24,779 nt of DNA. It comes from Gyrodactylus bullatarudis. Its lineage: Eukaryota; Platyhelminthes; Monogenea; Gyrodactylidea; Gyrodactylidae. The stretch is from assembly GCA_012064415.1 (NCBI GenBank), contig SSNU01000171.1, forward strand, positions 1 to 24,779, given 5' to 3'. Made by a program: the position numbers and the translations under genes. Under the pieces are notes generated by a model. That model searched no databases and had not been told where the DNA came from. It saw nothing but the letters and a program-made list of their open reading frames with translations. Shown here piece after piece: positions 8,602 through 15,955 of the stretch (within the stretch, counting starts at the first letter, position 1; each line of letters starts with the position of its first letter).

Positions 8602-9915
8602 TTACTTTCGTTTCTTCTCCATGCTTGGGCCCCCTTTACACTTTAGGAATTCATCCATCAGTAACTGCCCACTGTATCTTTTTCGTTTTCGCTTAATTGG
8701 CTGATTGGTTTTCCTCACTTCTTTAGCATTAATTGTAGGTTGACTACAAGTTTGATCCTTTTTCACCTCTTCCTTTACACTAATTAAGGGTTTGCTCATA
8801 ATTTGATTATCAACTACTGTTGACTTCTCGGATTTTTCACTTGTAACCAACTCTAAATTAGTTGTTAGGCTAGGGATCTGCTCTCTTGAATGCTGATTAT
8901 TGGCTACAGCCAACTTCTCTAAGGTTTCATTTTGATTTTCGCATTGAGTCGAGCTAAATCTAGGAGGGGGTAGAGCTGCAGGCTTGAGGATTCCTTCAAT
9001 CTTGGCCAGCTGCTTTCCTTTTTTGAACCTGTCACGGCCTGTAATGCCCAGATTCGCGGCAATCATTTTTTGTACACACAAGTTTGGCTTCAGTTTTGAA
9101 ATAAAATGGTCCTCCGCGCTTGATAAATCATTCTCCCTCGCCCGACTGGAGAGGCTTTGATCTACTTGGTAAAGGATTGAGAAGTTTCCTTCATCAGCTA
9201 AGTGGCCCGTCTCATGTAGGTGGTGTTGTACAGCACTATTGTGTTTAGGCCTCAGGTGTTCCTTGACCCTTTCGCCCAGGGTTCTCGTCGTTCGGCCAAC
9301 ATATTTCGCACCGCATGTACATGTGAAGAGGTAGATTACTCCTTTCTTTTTCAGTTTTGGTATCGGATCCTTGTTCCGGCCATTCAAAAGTTTCGTGGTT
9401 TTCTGTACTACCCTCAGTTTTTTCCCTGGGAACGTTCTCTTTGTAATTTGAGATAGTTTATTGCTCAATATTGACTTGCAGGTGTCCCCTTTGAAAGGCA
9501 GTTTCAGATAGATCGGCTCCTCGTCGTCATCTACTTCGTCATTTCTTGGCTTTGCATGGGCATACTTTTCGATGAAGGGCTCTGGGTAACCATCTCGCAT
9601 CAGGAGGGACTTCAACTTTTTCCTTTCTTCTTTAACGTAATCTGCTGAGACCAATCTTTCGATATTCAGGAATTCATTCCTCACTATACTCTTCTTGTGT
9701 TCCTTCGGAGAGAAACTGTAGAAAGGTAGAAACTGCGAGGGGGCGTTCTTTTTTCTATGGATTTTTGTCTTGCCAACCGATTCTTGTCGAATGATTTCTA
9801 GCTGTAGAAAGCTCAGGCTTCCATCTATTTCCGATTCATTTGTGAACTCGATATTCTCGTGGATACCATTAAGATCCTTGGAAATATCATCAACGTTGCA
9901 ATCCTCCTTTATCAA
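8602..9915 (-). CDS. PLE1 ORF2: end of RT domain, GIY-YIG endonuclease and basic tail
   Basis: This is the C-terminal half of a PLE protein, open for 437 codons with no ATG at the start; the frame opens at a stop near 9929. Residues 12-42 (ISKDLNGIHENIEFT.. then DGSLSFLQLEIIRQ) match the segment after the YADD motif of PLE reverse transcriptases. The thumb-like part follows with ..NGYPxxFI at about 109-114 and LPFKGD at 139-144. Residues 192-221 are the GIY-YIG core: GVIY, Cys198-x-Cys200-Gly, KYVG, Arg216 and Glu219-His220, with His at 231-238 for the extra zinc motif. A hydrophilic linker (about 310-400) leads to KRKRKR (408-413) and a PIP-like motif Q417-L-L-M-D-E-F-L. It overlaps ORF1 by 4 bp because the RT deletion shifted the frame. 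The endonuclease looks intact. Confidence 0.85.
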   Translation of the reverse strand: MIKEDCNVDDISKDLNGIHENIEFTNESEIDGSLSFLQLEIIRQESVGKTKIHRKKNAPSQFLPFYSFSPKEHKKSIVRNEFLNIERLVSADYVKEERKKLKSLLMRDGYPEPFIEKYAHAKPRNDEVDDDEEPIYLKLPFKGDTCKSILSNKLSQITKRTFPGKKLRVVQKTTKLLNGRNKDPIPKLKKKGVIYLFTCTCGAKYVGRTTRTLGERVKEHLRPKHNSAVQHHLHETGHLADEGNFSILYQVDQSLSSRARENDLSSAEDHFISKLKPNLCVQKMIAANLGITGRDRFKKGKQLAKIEGILKPAALPPPRFSSTQCENQNETLEKLAVANNQHSREQIPSLTTNLELVTSEKSEKSTVVDNQIMSKPLISVKEEVKKDQTCSQPTINAKEVRKTNQPIKRKRKRYSGQLLMDEFLKCKGGPSMEKKRK

Positions 9916-10994
9916 AAGATTGAAGACATATCAAGTATGGGCCTGTAGGATAGCTCCGGGGTTTTCTTATGGACTTTGGGCAGTAGATACAACCGGCTGA
10001 TGTCTGCATCTCTTTTGAACAGGGAATTGGACTCCTCAGCCGTGATTAGGCTTGAATTCATCAAGAGTTCGATCTTCCGATTGACTGCGTTGTTGAAACC
10101 TTTAATGCGCGTTTCTGCTTCTTTTCCATCAATGATTCGAAACCTTCTTCTGTCCGATAAAAGCTCTCTTCCTTTCAGGATATAGTCTGATTTCCTTACC
10201 AAACAGATTCCGGTTCCTTTGTCTAGGTGGCATAGCATGACGTCAGGATTCTGTCTAAGCTTTGTTAACGCTTCATAGTGGCATTTCTGTAGCTTTGGGG
10301 CGTCCGGATTTCTTTGTTTGTATTGGATCCACGCATCGTTGACAACTGCATTAAATCTTTCCCTATCTTGTTCGGAGGATGCTGTTAAACTTTTCGTTCT
10401 TGTTATGAAATTTTGGAAGCCAATGTCAGTTTCAACTTTAATTTTTGTTAGGTTAGGCATGCAGAATTTTGGTCCTAGACTCAATACTTGTCTGGTTGCT
10501 TTATCCAAAACTAGATCAGTGAAATTAAATGTGTTAGAATCGAGATCTTCAGGGAAGAGGGAGTCAGTGGGGGAATCTACCACTGATTTTTCCATCGTCA
10601 AAAAGCTTCGTAAACCGTCGTCGTTGGCCATCTGATTAACCTTGGCTAAGAGTTTTTCAACCATTTCTGCAGGCAACAAGTTCACATCTTTAAGCGCACT
10701 CAACTTGTGTTTTTCGTCGATTTCAATTTCCTTCTTGAGGTTTCCGATCCAATCATTCGTTATATGGACAGCGTTCTGAGGTGTGAGTTTCATCTTAATT
10801 GAGGTTAACTTTTCCCAAACCACCCTACTGAATTTTTGACGATCAATACAGCTGTGGTGGAATCTGATAAGGTTGAGATTGCAAGAAATTCTTGATAGAA
10901 ATTTGAGCAATTTGTTATGGGGCATCGATGAGTTCGTAGTGAATCCATTTGAACGGTAATATTGCCGAACATCATCAAGTATATTGTTACTCAT
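9912..10994 (-). CDS. PLE1 ORF1: N-terminal domain and start of reverse transcriptase, truncated
   Basis: The frame runs 360 codons from ATG 10994 (MSNNILDDVRQYY..). It holds the N-terminal PLE region, including KFSRVVWEKLTSIKMKL at about 54-70, LSLGPKFCMP at about 171-180 and the ..RERFNAVVNDAWIQYK.. block at about 210-227. The first reverse transcriptase motifs follow: LCHLDKGTGICLV (254-266), LYLLPKVHKK (335-344) and YRPIL (350-354). It then stops after DMSSIF. In an intact PLE the polymerase palm with the YADD motif would follow for roughly 140-150 residues. Here it is missing and ORF2 starts directly after, in another frame. The protein could bind nucleic acid but cannot polymerise. PLE2 carries a homologous N-terminal part. 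Confidence 0.85.
   Translation of the reverse strand: MSNNILDDVRQYYRSNGFTTNSSMPHNKLLKFLSRISCNLNLIRFHHSCIDRQKFSRVVWEKLTSIKMKLTPQNAVHITNDWIGNLKKEIEIDEKHKLSALKDVNLLPAEMVEKLLAKVNQMANDDGLRSFLTMEKSVVDSPTDSLFPEDLDSNTFNFTDLVLDKATRQVLSLGPKFCMPNLTKIKVETDIGFQNFITRTKSLTASSEQDRERFNAVVNDAWIQYKQRNPDAPKLQKCHYEALTKLRQNPDVMLCHLDKGTGICLVRKSDYILKGRELLSDRRRFRIIDGKEAETRIKGFNNAVNRKIELLMNSSLITAEESNSLFKRDADISRLYLLPKVHKKTPELSYRPILDMSSIF
10947..10992 (-). repeat. 46 bp ORF1 start (B, upstream copy)
   Basis: These are the first codons of PLE1 ORF1, matched exactly at 8355-8400. Confidence 0.85.
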
Positions 10995-10995
10995 C

Positions 10996-11654
10996 AAGAC
11001 ATTTTATTAAGTTCTAACAAAACTAAAAAGATATCACCTAGAAGAGGACTTAGTGGTGCACCCTAATAAACACTAATTTTTGAAAAGATAGAGGAACATT
11101 TGTACAAAAAATCTTGATAAGGTTTGTTATTTCCTTACTGCATTTCAAAACCGTCATGTTCATCAATAAAAGAACTGATAATAGTTAAAGTTTCTTCTAT
11201 AGGCACATTAGGAAATGAAGAACTAATATTTAAAGAAATCATATCTTTTTGAACGTATTTATATTTTTTATTTATCTTTATTTGAACGTATCTTTTAATC
11301 CTTAACCTTTTCAACAAACGAAAATGTATCTCTGACAACATGTTTAGTATAATATTCCTAATATTCAACCATTTAGCTAGTATTTATGTTAGTATGAAGA
11401 TCTATATCTCCCAGTATTTAAAATTTACTTCCATCCGAAAGGAATCCCTGTCTTATAACAATCATCCTTATTCATAATTACTCTTACCTTGTCAGGTTTT
11501 GATAAAAACATGTTTTCATAACATTCTTCTAAAAGTGCTACAAAATTTTTCTCAGTAATTAGTCTAAAAATTAACTAAAAATTGACATTCAGAAACTAAA
11601 AAAAACATAGCTCTTTGACTATGATTGTTTTCTTTTTTTTCTATTGTTATTTAT
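10996..11654 (-). repeat. 659 bp direct repeat A, copy 2
   Basis: This copy matches 7698-8356 at offset 3298. It lies immediately upstream of the PLE1 ORF1 ATG on the minus strand, separated by only 1-3 bp. The absence of visible divergence implies a recent duplication. Confidence 0.9.
10998..11578 (-). pseudogene. Penelope-like reverse transcriptase core fossil, copy 2
   Basis: It holds the same fossil as copy 1: the KPDK..VIMNKDDC segment (about 11518-11458), RT motif 3 SLNISSSFPNVP (about 11240-11190) and RT motif 4 GAPLSPLLGDIFL (about 11061-11023), interrupted by stops at the same places. Confidence 0.7.
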
Positions 11655-12180
11655 ATTTCACCTTTTTGACTTTATTCCATCCATTATTTACTTTTCTGAC
11701 TACTTCACAAATCTCCATCTTTATTTTCGAAATTTTAAAATTTTTTGCTATAATTTAATTTTATTTTTTTCTTGATAAAAATATATTTTTGCATACAATA
11801 TATTTTTTAGTCAATTCTGTTATTACCTTTTAAATTATTTTTAATTTCATATTTTTAAATTCCTTTAATTTTTTTTGATAACAATCTTTTATTTTAGCCT
11901 TACCTTATCGACAATTATTTTGTCAAGAACCTTTATTTCACCACAAAAATTGTCCATGTTTTATCCATCATACTAAAAATCCTATGGATTTTTGAAAATG
12001 TCTTGGATTTTGAAATTAAGATTCAGATCTCAACCTCTTATACATGTATTTGGTAGGGAAAATAATGAGTTACTCACACACATCAACTATACATCTTTTT
12101 TCACGCTGCTAGTTTTTGCTTTGACTCATGCTCTTTTATGGCTATATCTATCTCTCTCAATGAAGAATGTATTAAAAATA
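11655..12180. other. T-rich low-complexity DNA
   Basis: About 11660-11900 is strongly T-rich on the plus strand with long T runs. An 80-codon plus-strand open frame at 11992-12234 overlaps the end of the minus-strand Tigger-like fossil and has no recognisable character, so I do not call it a gene. Confidence 0.4.
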
Positions 12181-12186
12181 CTAGAT

Positions 12187-12450
12187 TCAAGAAAAATCTT
12201 TATATTTAAATTCATAAACAGACGAATTCATTAAAGGGTTTGTTTTACAGAAATCTAAATTATTCAGAATTTCTACATATCCATTCAACTCCCTTAATTT
12301 TAATAGGTTCACAACCAAATCAATATCCATTCTTGTGGTCCTAATTAATTCTTCTATCCTTTCTTCATCAGGTTACCTTTGTTTGTTCCAAGCATTTTAC
12401 AATTGTATCAGGGCCAATTGAATCCCAAATAATGTATGAAAGTATGAGAG
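12187..12450 (-). pseudogene. Tigger/pogo-like transposase C-terminal fossil
   Basis: On the minus strand, WDSIGPDTIVKCLEQTKV (about 12425-12375) resembles the W-x-x-I-x-x-x-T-I-x-x-C-F block near the end of Tigger/pogo (DDE_1) transposases. A frame change follows and a clean 61-codon frame (12372-12187) reads PDEERIEELIRTTR.. LRELNGYVEIL.. and ends in TGA. The catalytic DDD core is not in the window. The PLE2 unit begins at about 12505, so PLE2 may have interrupted or landed beside this element. Confidence 0.4.
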
Positions 12451-12504
12451 TATGAACAAACTCAACTCCAAATCGTCAACTCCTAATGAATAAATGCTAT
12501 TGGA

Positions 12505-12700
12505 TAATCCTTAATGTTCCCAACCTTATTTTATGTATAAATATATATCGAAAGTCGGTGTTTGGTCTGAGAAAACCGACGAAAATAAAGCTTTATTCAC
12601 CAAAACAAATCTTTCGCTCGTTCTCAGCTCCAGCATGACTCCAGGTCAGCAACCCAAAAATATCTTTGAGGAAATCAGGCAACTTATGTCTTCAAATGAT
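12505..12700 (+). repeat. PLE2 pseudo-LTR, upstream copy
   Basis: It runs from TAATCCTTAATGTTCCCAAC through the ribozyme-like motif and the first ORF codons to about CTTATGTC. It matches 14171-14353 almost exactly, apart from a 10 bp deletion in the downstream copy and a base change near the start. Confidence 0.85.
12553..12604 (+). ncRNA. Hammerhead-ribozyme-like motif of PLE2
   Basis: In order: TTTGGT (12561-12566), CTGA then GAAAACCGAC (12567-12580), GAAA (12581-12584), a 14 bp perfect palindrome AATAAAGCTTTATT (12584-12597), C12598, and ACCAAA (12599-12604). Stem I pairs TTTGGT with ACCAAA over 6 bp and stem III is the palindrome. The predicted cut is after C12598, 36 bp before the ATG. 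The first box lacks the variable base of CUGANGA (CUGAGA), so activity is doubtful. Upstream GTCGGT (12554-12559) can pair with ACCGAC (12575-12580) as a competing hairpin. Stem II proper is not evident. Confidence 0.6.
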
Positions 12701-13173
12701 GATACCCAAATTTCCTCTGCCCAGTATCGGGACCTGCAATTCTTTTTGAACACATCATCTTCTTTAGTTAAAGATAAGGTACTGTGCTCTGTCCTACACC
12801 AGTCCATTGAAAATCGAAAGTTTCCGAAGATGATATGGCAGAAAGTCAAAAAAGCTAAGATGAAAAAATCAATAGCCAACGCTGTCCATGAATCTCTAGA
12901 TTTGGCCCAGACAAAAGAAAATGGAATAAACATAATGATCTCGAACGTATGAATGCTTCAGTATAATAGCTTCCAGACAAACTGAGAACTTCATTCCTGG
13001 ATTACGTCCAACAGGTCACTGATGCCTGTACAAACTCTGAGTCAAAGTCTCTCAACATGAGTATAGTAAATCGCCCGGAGGATATTTCCTTTCCAGACAA
13101 CCCTGAAAACTATGTGTTCAACCTCACTAGCACTCCGCTTTCCAAAGATGCCCTTGAGGTCCTTTTTATATGA
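12635..13173 (+). pseudogene. PLE2 N-terminal domain, frameshifted
   Basis: From ATG 12635 (MTPGQQPKNIFEEIRQ..) the frame runs to TGA at 12950-12952. KFPKMIWQKVKKAKMKK matches KFSRVVWEKLTSIKMKL in PLE1 ORF1. After a frameshift the homology goes on at 12970-13173 (LPDKLRTSFLDYV.., ISFPDNPENYVFNLTSTPLS), equivalent to LPAEMVEKLLAKV and SLFPEDLDSNTFNFTD in PLE1. It stops again at VLFI, then continues in the frame of the next entry. At least two inactivating changes are present. The ATG is chosen because it lies 36 bp after the ribozyme-like motif, as in the other units. Confidence 0.75.
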
Positions 13174-13859
13174 GACGTAATATGAACCTTGAGACTGATA
13201 TTGGTTTTGAGTTATTTTATAATCAACTTAAAGATCTCCCTTCCTCTTCTAAACAGCTTCGCGAGAGATTCGACACGGTCGCCAACGATGCCAGAATCCA
13301 ATACAAGCAGCAGAAAATTGATTTCCCATACCTGACGAAATTGATCAACGACCGCAACAAGGATCCGGTCAACTGGCTGAACGGAAAAGGAGTCGTCTAT
13401 GAATTCAAATGCTCTTGTGACCAGTCTTATATTGGGATGACAATGAGGCCTATATCAGCAAGGATCAAAGAACGCCTTAGCCCGAGCAATGAAGGTTTCT
13501 CTATACAAGAACACTTACTAACCACGAATCACTTAGCGAGAATAGAAAATTTTAGAATCAGATACTCTGCGGACCAGAAACGTATCCACAAAGTCCTGGA
13601 AATAGCCGAAGCCAAGCTAGTCAACGACGAGTCACCCTCCTTATGTGCTCAAAAGATACTGGGCAGAAAGTTAGACTTCACTGGTGTTAGCTTCCACAAG
13701 GCTTCCAGGATGATAAAAAAAGTCTCAAAAATTCAAACAAACCATCCCCCTTCAAACCAAAATTTGAACTCGAATCCAAGCGCTACAACCCCCACTCCGG
13801 CAACAATATACAGCAACAACCGAAAACGGCCCTGTCTTCACATCCACACAAATCAGTGA
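13170..13859 (+). pseudogene. PLE2 fused N-terminal block and GIY-YIG endonuclease
   Basis: This frame is open for 229 codons. Residues 7-48 (NLETDIGFELF.., RERFDTVANDARIQYKQQK) match PLE1 ORF1 residues of about 187-228. The next residues (IDFPYLTKLINDRNKDP, about 50-66) match the segment just before the endonuclease in PLE1 ORF2 (KLLNGRNKDP). The join, at about 13310-13325, is in frame and removes the whole reverse transcriptase. The endonuclease core is GVVYEFKCSC (74-83), SYIG (86-89), Arg98 and Glu101, with EHLLTTNHLA giving the His pair. Glu101 is followed by Arg instead of the His seen in PLE1. CAQKILG.. marks the domain end and a Pro/Thr/Asn-rich linker follows. Its start ATG is probably not a real one; the frame is reached from upstream by frameshift. 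Confidence 0.8.
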
Positions 13860-13887
13860 AACCAACAATGATGGCCTAGCAACTACG

Positions 13888-14244
13888 TTGGCTACAACCC
13901 AAATCTCAACATTAGTTGATAATACTTCCTCTAGTTGCAAAAGCCCAAATACAAACATTGAAACAAGCCTACGATCCCCTGGCAACCGGGAACCAAATAT
14001 AAGCCTTGATGATCGAAAAAGATATCTTTCCCAACCAGAAGTACAGACCCCCACTACTACGCGAAAAAGAAACCTCTACATATCGCCTAAGCAACACAAA
14101 AATACGGGGAAACAGAGGAAAGGATTACCAACCGGTAATCAAAAAATAGACGGATTTCTCACAGCCCGGCTAATCCTTATTGTTCCCAACCTTATTTTAT
14201 GTATAAATATATATCGAAAGTCGGTGTTTTACCGACGAAAATAA
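13888..14244 (+). pseudogene. PLE2 C-terminal tail, shifted frame
   Basis: The tail follows the endonuclease frame after a frameshift. It contains ISTLVDN (shared with STVVDN in PLE1 and LTKVDN in PLE3), DDRKRYLSQP, a basic Lys/Arg-rich stretch and GNQKIDGFL (14134-14160). The last is in register with the GQLLMDEFL of PLE1 but has Asn where PIP boxes have Gln. The open frame then runs on into the second pseudo-LTR copy without a stop near the natural end. Confidence 0.65.
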
Positions 14245-14353
14245 AGCTTTATTCACCAAAACAAATCTTTCGCTCGTTCTCAGCTCCAGCATGACTCCAG
14301 GTCAGCAACCCAAAAATATCTTTGAGGAAATCAGGCAACTTATGTCTCAAATG
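14171..14353 (+). repeat. PLE2 pseudo-LTR, downstream copy with ribozyme core deleted
   Basis: It matches 12505-12700. A 10 bp loss removes the CTGA box and leaves GTCGGT-GTTTT-ACCGAC, a perfect hairpin. The match ends abruptly at about 14353, where this second PLE2 copy is truncated. Confidence 0.85.
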
Positions 14354-15027
14354 AATCCCGAATGTTGACAGCAATATCGATACAATCTGCTAAAGTCATT
14401 ATGCGCGCCAAATTGTCTAAATACATGTGTCAATCGAAATATTGAAAATTATAGTCCTAAAGATGAATATTCGAGAAGTAGTCAGCAATGTAAATAATGA
14501 AAAGACTAAAGTCAAAAATAATATGTCGATAGTCAGAAAGGTAAAAAAGAACAAAATCGTAGTCGAACAAGTAAATCACTCTATAAAAAATATATTTCCT
14601 AAACAAGATTCATTAGAATAAATATTGTTCTTGAATTAAAATATAAACTTTATTCTGATTTGCGTTCATTCTTTAGTCACAGTACTGTTAATTAATTCGT
14701 CCTACCATTAATTATATCAGGATGGACTGTTGTACACATGTTTCTATATATGTTTATACATTTATTCATTTTGTATATCTTTATAATGAAAACAATTATC
14801 TAGCAGTTTGCTCTACATTTTTCTCTCAAAATGGCATGCATTGAAATTGAAGATGTTTAATTAATCAATGGAGTCAAGTGTATTGTGGTGTACAATCATG
14901 AGACTAAAAGTTTATGAAACAAGGCATCATCATAATAAAAGATTAATGAACTAGAGCTTTGACCTTTACTATTTACTATTGGTCAGACTCAACGGTGCTA
15001 TATGTTTTGAATGTATATTACCTAGAT
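14354..15027. other. AT-rich DNA, nothing firm
   Basis: A Lys/Val/Asn-rich 64-codon plus frame at 14427-14621 is likely chance in AT-rich sequence. The last ~70 bp lead into another PLE-type leader and ribozyme-like motif. Confidence 0.3.
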
Positions 15028-15390
15028 CGGTGTACGGTCTGAAGAGAGTCGACAAAAATAGAGGCTATAGATATTTTTGGTGACGAGGGATAAGTACTTA
15101 AGTCTTTTAGCATATCTAATTGGATGCGGAGAAGTCACACATCTTCCCTTAGACATAAGACTCAGCGTGTATCTAATTTATAAGCTAGTAAAGAAACAAT
15201 TCAAACAAGTATGACAGGTATAGACGCGTTTCGTCCTTATTGAGACTCCTCAGTATACCGTATCCGAGAATCTAAAAGACTTAAGCACTTATCCCTCGTC
15301 ACCAAAAATATCTATAACAAATAATTAAGTATCTAAAATACTTAATAATTAAAATATATATAGAAATAGAGGCTTTTATTCAAATCAAAA
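15028..15390 (+). ncRNA. Third hammerhead-like motif, split by an insertion
   Basis: TCGGTGTACGGT, then CTGAAGA (15039-15045, a perfect CUGANGA box), GAGTCGAC (15046-15053) and AAAA where GAAA is expected lead into AATAGAGGCT. The sequence then breaks. At 15363 it resumes as GAAATAGAGGCTTTTATTC, giving the other half of a stem III of the type AATA..TATT. An 11 bp duplication AAATAGAGGCT (15056-15066 and 15364-15374) brackets the insertion. The downstream stem I strand (AAATCAAAA) no longer pairs with CGGT. This is a dead relic. Confidence 0.45.
15066..15316. mobile_element. 251 bp MITE with 44 bp terminal inverted repeats
   Basis: The left end 15066-15109 (TATAGATATTTTTGGTGACG..) and the right end 15316-15273 are reverse complements with one mismatch in 44 bp. 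The 160 bp interior has no coding potential. About 48 bp of AT-rich sequence with its own small inverted repeat lies between the right end and the second copy of AAATAGAGGCT. Confidence 0.8.
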
Positions 15391-15955
15391 CCTCCTTAAA
15401 AACATATAACAAGCCAATATGTTGGACATGTGGAAAAGGAGATCCACACCAGAGATATGAAATCAATGTTAGTAGTTGTCCTGTAAATATATCTTAGTCT
15501 CCTAAAAAGGTTTTTTATTAGTATTCGTGTGAAGATTTTTAGGTGCTGACGATTCAATGGGTATTTATTGTATATGAAAAAAATATCTTACGTGGTATTG
15601 AGAGCTAATCATAAAATATATATTAATATTGTTAGATTAAAATTTATTTGATTTCATGTTCATTTTATATTATAAAAATAATTTCCATACCATCAAACAA
15701 ATCCAACATCTATGATATGATAACAAGCAGAACATTAAGGAGACACACTTGAAAAATATAACAAAAGACTATTTTTTTCACATAAACTAACAGAAAAGCA
15801 AGTAGTGGAAAGAAATGAAGATCAGATAAAGATAACATTTGAATTCGCAAGAAAAATACTGACGATCCTTAATCAGGGTGAAACTAGTTTAATCTTGATG
15901 TATCTTTGGATGTATGTTTCTTTCTAGCTACTTGAATTATGATTAGAGCTACTGT
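15391..15955. other. AT-rich DNA, nothing firm
   Basis: A plus-strand frame at about 15395-15495 reads KPICWTCGKGDPHQRYEIN and ends at TAG. It has two Cys pairs but no family I recognise. About 15915-15955 resembles 4605-4645 (..CTAGAGCTACTGTA / ..TTAGAGCTACTGTA), a short dispersed repeat. Confidence 0.3.

Larger units (their letters stand above)
8355..10995 (-). mobile_element. PLE1, Penelope-like element lacking the reverse transcriptase core
   Basis: Read on the minus strand the unit starts exactly at the ORF1 ATG (10994) and runs through ORF1, ORF2, a short 3' region and a hammerhead-like motif (8492-8443). It ends 46 bp into a second copy of the ORF1 start (8400-8355). It therefore begins and ends at the same point of a head-to-tail array, a form typical of PLEs with pseudo-LTRs. 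It is flanked by the 659 bp repeats A. The reverse transcriptase core (motifs 3 to 5) is deleted at about 9912-9930, so it could move only in trans. Confidence 0.8.
12505..14170 (+). mobile_element. PLE2, Penelope-like element with N-terminal domain fused to endonuclease
   Basis: The 1666 bp unit is defined by a direct repeat: its first ~196 bp (12505-12700) recur at 14171-14353, which begins a truncated second head-to-tail copy. In order it holds a leader, a hammerhead-like motif (12561-12604), an ATG at 12635, an N-terminal PLE domain broken by frameshifts, GIY-YIG and a basic tail. The whole reverse transcriptase is missing. The architecture parallels PLE1 although sequence divergence shows a separate family. 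Confidence 0.8.

Noticed and set aside
9220..10635. Several plus-strand open frames of 69-105 codons
   Set aside because: They are antisense shadows of the PLE1 ORFs, which have clear domain motifs.
14427..14621. 64-codon Lys/Val/Asn-rich open frame
   Set aside because: Its composition is what AT-rich DNA gives by chance, with no motif and no splice context.
15395..15495. Frame with CWTCGKGDPHQ resembling a zinc knuckle
   Set aside because: The Cys/His spacing does not fit CX2CX4HX4C and there is no other gag-like sequence.
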